From NCBI RefSeq assembly GCF_036067295.1, contig NZ_CP107954.1, positions 310,001 to 374,000 of the forward strand: a stretch of 64,000 nucleotides of DNA, read 5' to 3'. The stretch's first letter is position 1; each line of letters opens with the position of its first letter. Shown here piece by piece: positions 52,957-63,400 of this stretch. The notes beneath the pieces were generated by a model. It worked only from the letters and a program-made list of their open reading frames with translations, did not search any database and was not told the origin of the DNA. The position numbers were made by a program, and so were the translations under genes. This stretch comes from Kribbella sp. NBC_00382 (GTDB taxonomy: Bacteria; Actinomycetota; Actinomycetes; Propionibacteriales; Kribbellaceae).

Positions 52957-54708
52957 ATGACCACCACACATCTCCAACCGGACACCTGGGCGGTTGCGAA
53001 CCGCGCGCTGGTCCGCAAGGCGCTCGCCGAGTTCACCCACGAGCGGCTCTTCGAACCTACGGTGTCGGGCGAGGGCTACACGGTCGCGAACGAGACGAGC
53101 GAGTACTTCTTCAAGGCCGACCTTTATCCCTTGAATCATTGGGAAGTCGACGCGTCGAGCATCACCCGGACGCGCGATGGCGTCGACGCGGCGGTCGACG
53201 CGCTGGACTTCATCACGGAGTTCCACTCACAGTTGGGCATCGGCGCCGAGATGCTCCCGGTCTACCTCGAGGAGATCAGCAGTACGCTCGCCAGTTCGGC
53301 GTACAAGCTGGCCAAGGACGACCTGACCGCGGCCGAGCTGGTCACCGCGGATTTCCAGACGATCGAGTCCGCGATGACCGAGGGACACCCTTGTTTTGTT
53401 GCGAACAACGGGCGGCTCGGGTTCGGCGTCGAGGACTATCGCGCCTTTGCTCCTGAGGCCGGTGCTGCGGTCCAGCTGGTGTGGATCGCGGTGCGGCGGG
53501 ATCGCTCGACGGTGTCGCACAGCAAGACGATCAGCTATGACGAAATGCTGCGTGACGAGCTCGGAACGCCCGTCCTGCAACGGTTCAGCGAACGCATTCG
53601 GGAGGTCGGCGGCGATCCGGCCGACTATCACCTGATGCCGATGCATCCTTGGCAGTGGGAGAACAAGACGACGATCACGTTCGCCGCGGATATCGCTCAG
53701 CGGCATATCGTCTATCTCGGCACGAGCGATGACGAGTACCAGGCACAGCAGTCGATCCGGACCTTCTTCAATCGGACTCAGCCGTCACGGAATTACGTGA
53801 AGACGGCATTGTCGGTGCTCAACATGGGCTTCATGCGCGGCCTGTCCCCGGCGTACATGGCGAAGACGCCGGCGATCAACGACTGGGTGCACGACCTGGT
53901 CGAGAACGACGCGATCCTCAAGCGTTATGGCTTCTCCGTGCTGCGCGAGATCGCGGCCGTCGGGTATCACAACCGGTACTACGAAGCGGCGACCAGCCCG
54001 ACTTCGGCGTACCGGAAGATGCTGTCCGCCCTGTGGCGCGAGAGCCCGGTGCCGACACTGGCTCCGGGCGAGCGGCTGGCGACGATGGCGTCGCTGCTGC
54101 ATGTCGATCGGCACGGCTCGGCGTTTGCCGGGGCGTTGATCAAGTCGTCGGGGTTGAGCGCTCGCGAGTGGCTGCGGTCGTATCTTGATGCGTATCTTGT
54201 GCCGTTGCTGCATTGCTTCTACGCGTACGAGTTGGTGTTCATGCCGCATGGCGAGAACCTGATTCTGGTACTGCGTGACGGCGTGCCGGTACGCGTGCTG
54301 ATGAAGGACATCGCGGAGGAGATCGCAGTACTGAGCACGGCGACCGCGCTGCCGTCCGAGATCGAACGGGTTCGCGTCACCAACGTGCCGGATGACGAGA
54401 AGCTGTTGAGCATCTTCACCGATGTTTTCGACTGCATCTTCCGGTTCCTGTCGCCGCTGCTGGCAGGCGAAGGGTTGTCGCCTGAGGAATTCTGGGCGGT
54501 CGTCGCATCGTCGGTGCGGGATTACCAGGAGGCGACGCCGGAGTTGGCGGCGGCGTTTGCGAAGTACGACCTGTTCAGTCCTGAATTCGTCTTGTCCTGC
54601 TTGAACCGGCTGCAGCTGAAGAACAACCAGAGCATGGTCGATCTGGCGGACATGGCCGGGTCACTGCAGTTCGTCGGCACGCTGCAGAATCCGTTGGCCT
54701 TCGACTGA
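52957..54708 (+). CDS. desD: NIS siderophore synthetase DesD-like
   Basis: A 583-aa IucA/IucC-family synthetase. SSTLASSAYKLAKDD, GHPCFVANNGRLGFG, MPMHPWQWENK, the ATP-site region SRNYVKTALSVLNMGFMRG and FMPHGENLILVL are all present. DesD condenses and cyclises N-hydroxy-N-succinylcadaverine units into desferrioxamine. The decarboxylase (desA) and hydroxylase (desB) genes that usually precede desC are not in this window. Confidence 0.92.
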   Translation: MTTTHLQPDTWAVANRALVRKALAEFTHERLFEPTVSGEGYTVANETSEYFFKADLYPLNHWEVDASSITRTRDGVDAAVDALDFITEFHSQLGIGAEMLPVYLEEISSTLASSAYKLAKDDLTAAELVTADFQTIESAMTEGHPCFVANNGRLGFGVEDYRAFAPEAGAAVQLVWIAVRRDRSTVSHSKTISYDEMLRDELGTPVLQRFSERIREVGGDPADYHLMPMHPWQWENKTTITFAADIAQRHIVYLGTSDDEYQAQQSIRTFFNRTQPSRNYVKTALSVLNMGFMRGLSPAYMAKTPAINDWVHDLVENDAILKRYGFSVLREIAAVGYHNRYYEAATSPTSAYRKMLSALWRESPVPTLAPGERLATMASLLHVDRHGSAFAGALIKSSGLSAREWLRSYLDAYLVPLLHCFYAYELVFMPHGENLILVLRDGVPVRVLMKDIAEEIAVLSTATALPSEIERVRVTNVPDDEKLLSIFTDVFDCIFRFLSPLLAGEGLSPEEFWAVVASSVRDYQEATPELAAAFAKYDLFSPEFVLSCLNRLQLKNNQSMVDLADMAGSLQFVGTLQNPLAFD

Positions 54709-54990
54709 TCAGCTACGGGTGGGGTCGGGGTCCAGGCGGATCAGGTCGGCGGGGGTGCAGTCGAGGGCGTCGCAGATGGCGGTGAGGGTGCTGAACCGGA
54801 CCGCTCGGGCGTGACCGTTCTTGAGGATGGAGAGGTTGGCGACCGTGACGCCGACCCGCGCGGCCAGTTCGACCAGGGTCACGTTGCGGTCGGCGAGCAC
54901 TTCGTCCAGATGGATGGTGATCCGGTGCTCGGCCTCGGGTTCGGATTGGCCGGGGTCGGGCCGACCGGAGCGTTTTGTTGCCTTGGGCAT
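54709..54990 (-). CDS. XRE-family regulator (YozG-like)
   Basis: A 93-aa Cro/C1-type DNA-binding protein. The HTH is at about residues 34-86 (ELAARVGVTVANLSILKNGH, FSTLTAICDALDCTPADLI). It is coupled to the DUF2975 membrane gene by a TGATG overlap, a pairing common in Gram-positive genomes. Confidence 0.88.
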   Translation of the reverse strand: MPKATKRSGRPDPGQSEPEAEHRITIHLDEVLADRNVTLVELAARVGVTVANLSILKNGHARAVRFSTLTAICDALDCTPADLIRLDPDPTRS

Positions 54991-55442
54991 CAGATGACGG
55001 TGTCCAGCTCGGCGCGCAGGGCGACACCGCGGGCGATCAGCTGGGCGAGCGCGGCGAAGATGAAGCCGACCGCGAGCCAGCCGACCGGTGAGTCGTAGGG
55101 CTCGATCGCCTTGCCGGACTCCAGGACGGTCTTGGCGAGGATCGAGGTCGCGACACTGCTGAGCACCCAGGCGCCGGTACCGCCGAAGGCCGTGAGCTTG
55201 GCGAGGAAGGTCAGCTCACGCACCGTACGAGTGGTGAACGGGTCGCTGCCTTCGGCGCCCCGCAGGAGCGCCGCCAGCCGACGGGCGATCTCGGCGATCA
55301 GGAGAACACTCGGGAGAACCGTGGCGAGATAGAGCAGGCGCTGGCCGAGCTCCGGGTGAACCACCCGCAACGGGATCCTGCCCGCCGGGTCGGCGATGAC
55401 ATCGCTCACCACACCGCGGATGCCGTCGAGCGCCGCCGTCAA
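54990..55442 (-). CDS. DUF2975 membrane protein
   Basis: A 150-aa protein with about four membrane segments matching DUF2975, normally found with a YozG-like regulator as here. The start is uncertain: TTG at 55442 has no ribosome site, and GTG at 55412 or 55409 are alternatives that keep all membrane segments. An exact DnaA-box 9-mer lies at 55444-55452 in the short gap to the next gene. Confidence 0.75.
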   Translation of the reverse strand: MTAALDGIRGVVSDVIADPAGRIPLRVVHPELGQRLLYLATVLPSVLLIAEIARRLAALLRGAEGSDPFTTRTVRELTFLAKLTAFGGTGAWVLSSVATSILAKTVLESGKAIEPYDSPVGWLAVGFIFAALAQLIARGVALRAELDTVI

Positions 55443-55491
55443 CTGTGGATAACTTCTGCGGCGGTTGGTGGGTTTCCGCGATGCTGGTCAG

Positions 55492-56013
55492 ATGATCGAA
55501 GGACTGACTGCTGGTTGTGCCACGGTTCGGGCGCCGGACGCGCGGCGGTACGAGGTGATCGACGGGCGGCTGGTGGTGACGGGCGTGCAACCACCGGCCC
55601 ACCAGGCGGCCGTCGTCGCCCTGATGGTGATGCTCAAACAAGCCTGTACTCCGGACCTGCTGGTCTCCGTCGGCTCCCTCGACTTCCGCCCGACGCGCCG
55701 GCTCTCACTCCGCCCCGACATCCTCATCACCCCGCGCGCTGACGCCGGCCCGCACTACGTCCAGCAGGCAGTCCTGGCCGTCGAGGTCCTCTCCCCCACC
55801 ACGAGAGTCACCGACGTGGTGACGAAACGCGAGCTCTATGCGCAGCACGGCGTACCGGCGTACTGGCTCCTGGACCCAGACCGCCAAGAACTGACCATCC
55901 TCCACCTAACCCCCACCGGCTACACCTGCCAAGCAGTCCTCCAAGGCGAAGAAACCTTCCACACCACAACCCCCTTCCCCATCACCCTCTCCCCCGCCAC
56001 CGTCCTGGGATGA
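55492..56013 (+). CDS. Uma2-family endonuclease-like protein (DUF820), copy 1
   Basis: A 173-aa PD-(D/E)XK-fold protein with RRYEVIDGRLVV, RPDILITP, VLAVEVLSPTTRV, KRELYAQHGVPAYWLLDPD. The catalytic Asp-Glu-x-Lys positions are visible as D in RPDIL and E in AVEVLS. The biochemical role of bacterial Uma2 proteins is largely unknown. The start is uncertain (a GTG at 55465 is possible). A related gene follows. Confidence 0.82.
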   Translation: MIEGLTAGCATVRAPDARRYEVIDGRLVVTGVQPPAHQAAVVALMVMLKQACTPDLLVSVGSLDFRPTRRLSLRPDILITPRADAGPHYVQQAVLAVEVLSPTTRVTDVVTKRELYAQHGVPAYWLLDPDRQELTILHLTPTGYTCQAVLQGEETFHTTTPFPITLSPATVLG

Positions 56014-56120
56014 CCGGCCAGATCGGGGGCAGACAAAGGGCAGTTGCGGGCAGATCTCCCGAACCGGCCGAACCACCAGCCGACAACCACCATGCTGGTC
56101 AGGTGACACCGAAGGAGGCA

Positions 56121-56666
56121 ATGGAACTCGTGCAGCACATCGAGCCCAACAACTTCACCCTGGCCGATCTCGACGCCCTTCCTGACGACGGCAGCCAGTA
56201 CGAACTCGTCGACGGGATCTATCTGGTGACGCCGTCACCCACCCTGCTGCATCAGGTGGCGGTAGCTGAGCTGAGTTATTTACTACGACAGAAGTGCCCG
56301 GCGGGTTATCGCGTCATTCAGGCTCCGATGGATTACCGACCCACGGCGGGCCGCTCGCTGCAGCCCGATGTGATCGTGGCGACCCGTGACGATCCGGGGC
56401 CTGACGCGCTTCGCCTTCCGCTGCTACTGGCGGTCGAGGTGCTCTCCCCGGCAACCCGTTCCAAGGACTTGGTCCTCAAGCGGAATCTCTATGAAGAAGC
56501 AGGGGTCGCTGCCTACTGGATGTTCGACCCTGAGGCCGAGATCCTGACCGTGCTGGAGTTGGAGGACGGGCGGTATGCCGAGCGGGCCGTGGTGAAGGCC
56601 GAGGAGGCATTCGAAGCTGAGTTGCCGTTTGCCGTGCGGGTGGTTCCGGCGGAACTCGTCGGATAG
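56121..56666 (+). CDS. Uma2-family endonuclease-like protein (DUF820), copy 2
   Basis: A 181-aa protein related to the upstream gene: QYELVDGIYLV, QPDVIVATRDD, LLAVEVLSPATRSKD, KRNLYEEAGVAAYWMFDPE. The PD-(D/E)XK core appears intact. AAGGAGG lies very close (2 nt) to the ATG at 56121, and GTG at 56130 gives a better spacing, so either start is possible. It lies about 110 bp after copy 1. Tandem pairs of this family are frequent. Confidence 0.82.
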   Translation: MELVQHIEPNNFTLADLDALPDDGSQYELVDGIYLVTPSPTLLHQVAVAELSYLLRQKCPAGYRVIQAPMDYRPTAGRSLQPDVIVATRDDPGPDALRLPLLLAVEVLSPATRSKDLVLKRNLYEEAGVAAYWMFDPEAEILTVLELEDGRYAERAVVKAEEAFEAELPFAVRVVPAELVG

Positions 56667-56693
56667 GCCCGCCGGCCGGGGTGGCCGGCGGGC
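56667..56693. terminator. Bidirectional terminator
   Basis: An 11-bp perfect GC stem with a 5-nt loop directly after the Uma2 stop, between convergent genes. Confidence 0.75.
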
Positions 56694-56707
56694 GCATTGG
56701 GGCCCGG

Positions 56708-57085
56708 CTAGTTGCAGGTGGTGTTGAGGCTGAAGCTTTCCATGTCGTTGTCGAAGGTCAGGGCGGCGATCGACTGGTTGGGGGCTACACAGCCGAAGAA
56801 GCCGGTGGCGTCGTCGTTGGCGTACATCCGGACCCAGTAGCCGGTGCGGTTGTTGACGCTGCTGATCTCGTTGTCGCCTTCCCACCAGTCGATGTCGATG
56901 AAGCCGGGCTGGCCGACGACGTCGACGTACTTCGTTCCGTTGAAGCCCGGGTCCTCCCACATGCAGACGAAGTTGGCGCCGCAGGTGCCCGACGTGGTGG
57001 TGGCCTGCGCGGGGCCGGTCGCGGCGGCGGTCAGCGCGGTCGCGGTCAGGGCGGTGCCGAGGGCAAGTTTCAGGAACGCTCGCAC
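56708..57085 (-). CDS. Secreted peptidase inhibitor I36-like protein
   Basis: A 125-aa protein with a signal peptide (hydrophobic core about 6-24, cleavage after AQA near 28) and a small beta-rich domain with three Cys of the I36/beta-gamma-crystallin type: FVCMWEDPGFNGTKYVDV, ISSVNNRTGYWVRMY. Relatives inhibit metalloproteases, but many are uncharacterised. The start is GTG with GGAGAG upstream. Confidence 0.82.
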   Translation of the reverse strand: MRAFLKLALGTALTATALTAAATGPAQATTTSGTCGANFVCMWEDPGFNGTKYVDVVGQPGFIDIDWWEGDNEISSVNNRTGYWVRMYANDDATGFFGCVAPNQSIAALTFDNDMESFSLNTTCN

Positions 57086-57187
57086 GAAGAACTCTCCTTC
57101 AATCGTTTGTTTGACGCTCCAAACGTAGAAGACCCGGCGAGTGCGACAAACCCTTTCGAGACTGCTGGAAATGCTGTCCCGGAAGGT

Positions 57188-60100
57188 TCAGCCGTTGAGG
57201 AGGGTGATCAGGGCGGCGCGGTCCGGCAGGTCTTCGGGGCGGACGACCTCGCCGGTACGCACGTAGTAGAACGCGGCGCCCACCTGCTCGACGGGGATGC
57301 CGAGGAGCTCGGCCCAGGCGACTCGGTAGATGGCCAACTGGAGCGGGTCGGCGGTTTCGGAGCGGCTGGTCTTCCAGTCGACCACGTCGTAGCCGCGGGA
57401 GCCGTCGGGGCGGATCACCTGGTAGACGGCGTCGATCCGGCCGCGGACCATCCGGCCGCCGATCGCGAGGGCGAAGGGCGCCTCGATCTCGTGCGGCATC
57501 TGCTCGCCGTACGGACCGACGCGGAACGCATCCATCAGCTCGGTCAGATAGGTATCGTCGACGATGTCCTCGTCAGCCGCACCCGGCAGATCATCCGGAT
57601 CCAGCAGGAACTGCTGACCGAAGTAGCTCTCCACCCACGCATGGAACCGGGTGCCGAATCGCGCCGCCCGGTTGGGTTTCCGCGGCATCGGCCGGGCAAG
57701 ATCCGCCGCCAGACCGTCCGGGTCCTTCGCCAGCCGCATCACCTGGGTCGCCGACAGGGATGGCGGCAGCGCGACGTCGTACGCCTTCCGGCTCCGGCTT
57801 TCCCTTGCCTCTGACAACAATCGCTCGAGCTCGGAGTCCCAGCGCGCGACCGTCGCCTGCTCGTCCAGCAGCAGCGAATCCTCGGCCTCCTGCGACGGGC
57901 CTTCCGCGCGTGACTGCTCGACCAGCGCCACCGATTCGAGCCGGCGCTGGTACGCCGCTGCGTCGTACGGCGCAGGCCAGGCCGCGAGCGTCTGCTCGGC
58001 CAGTTCCGGGTTCTCCTCGTTCAGCTCAGGCTGCGGCGCCCAGTCGATGACCCGCTCTCCCGCGTGCTGCTTGAGCGTCTCCAGGTACGACGAGGGTCCA
58101 CGCGGCCGCTTCTGCGTCGGCCCCCACCAATGCCCGGTGGCGACCAGGATCTCCTTGGCGCGCGTGAAAGCGACGTACCCGAGCCGCCTCTCCTCCAGCG
58201 CGTTGACGTCCTTGCACTCGTCGGCGAACGCCTTCAGCCCCGCGTTCGACAGGTCGTGGAAGTCCGGCAACGTGTCGGCGTCACCGCGCAACGGCCACGG
58301 CAGCACCTTCGCGTTGGTCGTCCACTTGTCGCGGCCGCGGTCCGACGGGAACACCTTGTTCACCAGCGTCGGTACGAACACGATCGGCCACTCGAGCCCC
58401 TTCGACCGGTGCGTGGTCAGCAACTTCACCGAGTCCGCTTCACTCGGTACTGCGAGGTCGAGCCCCGCCGCGTACTCCTCTTCCGCCGCCAGATACGCGA
58501 GCAACCCGTCCAGCGAACCACTCGACTCCGTCGACACGAAGTTGCCCACGGCATCCAAGAAGGCGGCCAGGTGATCCCGCCGGCCGGAGTCGACGTGATC
58601 AGGCGTCGCGGTCAGCTCGACGTCGAGACCGATGGTGCTGATCACCCGGCGTACCAGGTCGAGCAGCGGCTCGCTCGCGTGCGCGCGCAGCTCACGCAAC
58701 TCGGTCGACAACTCCCTGAACCGCTCCAATGCCTCAGCTGAATAACCCCAGCCTGCCGGCCCCGGATCATCAACGGCTTCGGCCAGCGAGATGACCTCGG
58801 TGGAGTCCATCCCAGCCACCGCGGCGTCGAGCGCGGCGACCAGGTCGTCCGCGGCCGGGCGGTCGCCTGAATCGGCGAGCGCACGGGAACGGTTGGCCAG
58901 CAACGCAAGGTCGCGGTGGCCGATCCGGTAGCGCGGGCCGGTGAGGATGCGGAGCATCGCCGCGTTCGCGGTGAGATCGTTCACGGCTTGCAGGGTGGCA
59001 ACGACGTCGACGACCTCGGGCAGCGCGAGCAGCCCGCCGAGGCCGACCACCTCAACCGGGACCTTGCGTGCAATCAACGCCTCATGGACCGCGCTGAGGT
59101 CGACGTTCGTGCGCATCAGGATGCCGATGTCCTTCCATCGGCGGTTCGGCATCTTGTGCGCTGCGACGATCGCGTCCGCGACCCACTCGATCTCCTTCGA
59201 GCGCGTCTCGAACAGGCCGACCGTGATCGAGCCCTCAGGTGCCTCGGGCGGCGCCTCCAGCGGGATCACGCCGGGGTGTTGCTGGTAGAGCTCGGCCGCA
59301 TGCTGATTGGCCGCGGCGAGGATCCTGCTGCCGCAACGCCGATTCACGCTCAAGACGTACCGCTGGGCCGGCGTACCGTCTGCGTTCTTGAAGTGTTCGG
59401 GGAACTCGTCGAGGTTCGCGACGGAGGCACCGCGCCAGCCGTAGATCGCCTGGCACGGGTCGCCAACGGCAGTGACAGGGTGACCGTCGACGCCGAACAA
59501 CGCGGTCAGCATCCGGCGCTGTGAGACCGAGGTGTCCTGGTACTCGTCGAGCAAAACGACCTTGTACCGCCCTCGCTCGATCACCGGGACCTCGGGACAC
59601 TCCTCGGCCAGCCGGGCACCGAGCGCCATCTGATCGGCGAAGTCGACGACACCGCGCTCACCCTTGTATGCCTGGTACTCCTCGACAAGCTGCAGGATCT
59701 CGCCACGTTTCAGCGCCGTCTCGGCAAGCTTCTTCACCTCGACCGTCTGCTTGCGCGCGGCAGCGACCTCAGCCCGCACAGCCTCATCATGAGCCCGTAC
59801 TTCGTTCGCGCCGAGCAGGTGATCGGCGAGCTCACCGTCGAGGGCGAGCAGGCTGTTGACGAGCGTCGGCACGTGATGGGACGCGAACCGGATCGGCCCG
59901 TTGGACCGACGTACGACCCGGCCGGCCAGCTGGAACCGGGTCGCGTCGGCAAGTACCCGGACGTCGGGTTCGAGACCGAGTCGCAGGCCGTGCTCGGCGA
60001 TGAGAGTGCCGGCGAAGGCGTGGTATGTCGAAACGACAGGCTCGCCCGGCTCCTCGGGCTCCCAGTTGGGGACGTTGCTGCGGAGGTGAGCGGCGAGGAT

Positions 60101-60409
60101 CGGGTGCTGGTCGCGCGGGAGGGTGGAGCCGAGCACGCCCGCCTTGGTGAGGTCGTCGCGGATTCGTACGTCGAGCTCGTTGGCCGCCTTCTTCGTAAAG
60201 GTGAGGCCCAGGACCTCCTCCGGCTGGACCTGGCCGGTGCAGATCAGCCAGACCACCCGAGCCGCCATCGCCGTCGTCTTACCCGACCCGGCACCCGCCA
60301 CGATCACGCCCGGCGCGAGCGGCGCCGTGATCGCCTGCAGTTGCTGATCGCTGAACGGAATCCCGAGCAGCTCGCACAACTCCGCGGTCGTCTCCAACTT
60401 GGCCCGCAT
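57188..60409 (-). CDS. adnB: AdnB-like helicase-nuclease subunit
   Basis: A 1073-aa protein. The N-terminal SF1A helicase has Walker A GAGSGKTT at 39-46, LLDEYQDTS, the CQAIYGWRGAS region and a C-terminal motif VI VAFTRAKEILVAT. The C-terminal RecB-type nuclease has GRIDAVYQ and DVVDWKTS. Order and domain layout match mycobacterial AdnB (Rv3201c), which works with AdnA to resect double-strand breaks. The ATG at 60409 is preceded by GGAGGG and overlaps the stop of an 11-codon minicistron linking it to adnA. Confidence 0.9.
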   Translation of the reverse strand: MRAKLETTAELCELLGIPFSDQQLQAITAPLAPGVIVAGAGSGKTTAMAARVVWLICTGQVQPEEVLGLTFTKKAANELDVRIRDDLTKAGVLGSTLPRDQHPILAAHLRSNVPNWEPEEPGEPVVSTYHAFAGTLIAEHGLRLGLEPDVRVLADATRFQLAGRVVRRSNGPIRFASHHVPTLVNSLLALDGELADHLLGANEVRAHDEAVRAEVAAARKQTVEVKKLAETALKRGEILQLVEEYQAYKGERGVVDFADQMALGARLAEECPEVPVIERGRYKVVLLDEYQDTSVSQRRMLTALFGVDGHPVTAVGDPCQAIYGWRGASVANLDEFPEHFKNADGTPAQRYVLSVNRRCGSRILAAANQHAAELYQQHPGVIPLEAPPEAPEGSITVGLFETRSKEIEWVADAIVAAHKMPNRRWKDIGILMRTNVDLSAVHEALIARKVPVEVVGLGGLLALPEVVDVVATLQAVNDLTANAAMLRILTGPRYRIGHRDLALLANRSRALADSGDRPAADDLVAALDAAVAGMDSTEVISLAEAVDDPGPAGWGYSAEALERFRELSTELRELRAHASEPLLDLVRRVISTIGLDVELTATPDHVDSGRRDHLAAFLDAVGNFVSTESSGSLDGLLAYLAAEEEYAAGLDLAVPSEADSVKLLTTHRSKGLEWPIVFVPTLVNKVFPSDRGRDKWTTNAKVLPWPLRGDADTLPDFHDLSNAGLKAFADECKDVNALEERRLGYVAFTRAKEILVATGHWWGPTQKRPRGPSSYLETLKQHAGERVIDWAPQPELNEENPELAEQTLAAWPAPYDAAAYQRRLESVALVEQSRAEGPSQEAEDSLLLDEQATVARWDSELERLLSEARESRSRKAYDVALPPSLSATQVMRLAKDPDGLAADLARPMPRKPNRAARFGTRFHAWVESYFGQQFLLDPDDLPGAADEDIVDDTYLTELMDAFRVGPYGEQMPHEIEAPFALAIGGRMVRGRIDAVYQVIRPDGSRGYDVVDWKTSRSETADPLQLAIYRVAWAELLGIPVEQVGAAFYYVRTGEVVRPEDLPDRAALITLLNG

Positions 60410-60444
60410 CAGGCGACCCTCCGGCCTTCGGTGTCGGCGCTCAT
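60409..60444 (-). CDS. 11-codon minicistron between adnA and adnB
   Basis: ATG at 60444 overlaps the adnA stop (ATGA), and its own TGA overlaps the adnB ATG (TGATG). It also contains the adnB ribosome site GGAGGG. It could pass ribosomes from adnA to adnB. Translation is not proven. Confidence 0.4.
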   Translation of the reverse strand: MSADTEGRRVA

Positions 60445-63400
60445 CAGACGATCTCCCGGCCTTCGGGCTGGATGGGGCAGAGGGCTCGGACGTCGCACCG
60501 ATCGCAACCCGGGTTCCGCTTGGCGATGAACTCCTCCGACCGAACCATCGACTCCGCATCCTCGACGGCGTCGTCCAGCCAGGTACGACCGTCCTCGTCG
60601 GGCTCCAACGGCGCCTGGCCCTGGACCTTCGGCAGGCCGATGTCGTCATGCCGGAGCTGCACCAGCTCGGCCCCACCACTTCGCGGCTCCTCGCCCAGCT
60701 TCTTCATCTGCCGGGACTCGATCGCGCGCTGATAGATGGCCAGCTGGACGTGCCGCTCCAACGCCGGCTTGGTCGGCATGTTGCGGCCGGTCTTCAGGTC
60801 GATCACCCGGATCCCGCCGTCACCGTCCTGCTCCAGCCGGTCCATCCGGCCCTTCACCCGCACGCCGGGTTTGTCCTCGTCCGGCAGCAATACGTCGAAC
60901 TCCACCTCAGTACCGAGCAGCGTCCGATCCGGCCGGCCTTGATGCCAGGCGACGAACCGCCGCAACGCCTGCTCGGCCTCCACCCGCTCGCGATCGGAGA
61001 TCCAGGACGACTCGAACTCGAGCTGCGTCCACACCTTGTCGAGCCAGCCGTTCAGCTCGTCGATGTCCGGCGGCAGCGTCCCGGTCGCGACGGCGTCGGC
61101 GAGTGTATGGAGCACCATGCCGAAGCCGATGGCCGAAGTACTGGGGGTCTCCCCACCCGCGCGACGCTGCAGGAACCAGCGCAGCGGGCAGTCGACGATC
61201 GTCGTCAGCGCGCTCCCGGACAGCGGCACCGGCAGCTCGGGATCGGTGATCGGGCGCTCCGACTTGGTCCGCTCGCGCACACCCCACCAGCGTTGCGGGT
61301 CGGCCGTCGGGACCAGCGCGTACTCACGGTCGTCGATCGCGTCGGCGAGCTGGGCCAACCGGTCGGCCGCGACCCGCCTCAGGGCAGGCGACGACGCCGG
61401 ATCGGCCAGTACGCAGCGAAGGTCGGCCACCAGGCCGGGCAGCGACAACGGGCGACGCGGCCGTCCGGCCACCAACTTCAAAGGAATGTCCAGCTCAGCA
61501 AGTAATCGGGAAGGCTGATCGCCGTCGGCCTCGGGTGCTTGCACCGCTGTCACGATCAGCCGCTCCCGGGCTCTGGTGATCGCGACGTAGAAGAGCCGTC
61601 TCTCCTCGGCCAGCAACGCGCCGGCCGACAGCGGCTCCACCAGTCCATCCGGCCCGAGTCGATCCGGCTCCAGCAATGACCCGCGTCGGCGCAGGTCCGG
61701 CCACTGCCCTTCCTGCACACTCGCCACGACGACCAGCCGCCACTGCAGCCCCTTCGACCGGTGCGCGGTCATCAGCTGCACCCCGGCCTCCCGGTACGTC
61801 CCGTCGAACCGGTTGTCGCCGGCGATGTCGAGCGCCTCCAGCTCGGCGAGGAACGTCGACACGCCCTTGAACCCGATCTGCTCCTCGGCCCGGCTCGCGG
61901 TGTCGAAGAGGGCGCACAGTGAGTCAAGGTCGCGGTTCGCAGTACGGGCTACTTCGCCGCCGCTGTTCGCCTGGCCGCGGAGTCGTCGCAACCAGGGTGA
62001 CTCCGACCAGAGGGACCACATCACCTCGTCGGGCGCGGCGCCCGCCATCACGATGTTCCTTGCCTTGAGCAACCTCTCGCCTAGCGCGACGAAACGCGCT
62101 TCGGCGGGTGAGGCCTGCTCGTCGAGCAGCAACGGGTTCATCAACGCTTCGCGCAGCAGCTCATCGGACGAGCGCGGCAGCCGCTGGCCACCGGCTGCCT
62201 CGCGATCGCGCTTGCGGAGTACGCGGGCAAGGCGGCGCAACTGGCCGGCATCCATCGCGCCCAGCGGCGACAACGCCAGCGCCCGCACGACATCCACGGT
62301 CAGCGTCGCGGGATCGGCGACGGCTCGCAACGCCAGCAACATCGGCCGTACTGCGGGTTCGCGCGACAGCGGCAACTCGTCACCCGCGACGTCGACGGGG
62401 ATGCCCGCGGCGGCCAGGGCGCGACGCAGCGGCGGGATCGACCAGCTGCCCGATCTGACCAGCACCGCCATCTCATGCCAGCCGACGCCGTCTTGCACGT
62501 GGGCGCGACGGAGGATGTCGGCGATGTGCTCCAATTCGGCGCCGCTGGTCGAGTACAGGTTGGCCTCGACCTTGCCAGGGCCGTAGACGCAGGAGCTCGC
62601 GTCGGGGTTGCGGAAGCGCTCGAAGGTGTCGCGGTCGAGCGTGCCGGGGACGCCGAGGCGGTTGACGACGTTACGCGAGATGCGTTGCAGGGTGGTGCCG
62701 AATCGGCGTGTGGTGGCCAGCGCGATCTGGGCGGCTTCGGCGCCTCCCGTAGTACGGAACTCGTCGGTGAAGCGGAGCAAGCCGCGGACATCGGCGCCGC
62801 GGAACGTGTAGATGGACTGGTCCGGATCGCCGACCACGACGAGGTCGCGGCCGTCGCCGGCGATCGCCTGTAGCAGCTTGGTCTGGCCGGGGTCGGTGTC
62901 CTGGTACTCGTCGACGAAGACGGCCTTGAACTCCTCGCGAAGCCGCGCCTTCACGTGCGGCTGCTCGGCCAGGATGACCGCGCGGTGGATCAGCTCGGAG
63001 TAGTCCAGCACCTGCTCGGCGTCGAGGATCTGCAGGTACTCCTCGAAGAAGTCGCCGACCGCGACCCACTCGGGCCGGCTGGCCGAATGCCCGATCGCGG
63101 ACAGGTCCTCCGGGTCGAGCCCGAGCTGCCGCGCCTTGCCGATCACGGCCTGTACTTCGTCAGTGAACCCGCGCGTCTTGAGCGCCGGATGCAGGCTGGC
63201 CGGCCACTTGGTCACCCCGACCTCGCGACTGCCCTCGAGCGACTCGCTCAGCCGGACCGTCTGCTCGGGACCGGACGGCAGCCGAAGCGGTACGTCGAAA
63301 GCGTCGGCCGGCGTGAACCTTCTCAGCAACGCATAACAGAACGAGTGAAAAGTCATCGACGGCATCGCCCGCGTCGTCCGCCCGAGCCGCGCCGTGATCC

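Noticed and set aside
55444..55452. Exact DnaA box TGTGGATAA
   Set aside because: A single copy with no neighbouring boxes; expected by chance once or so at this scale.
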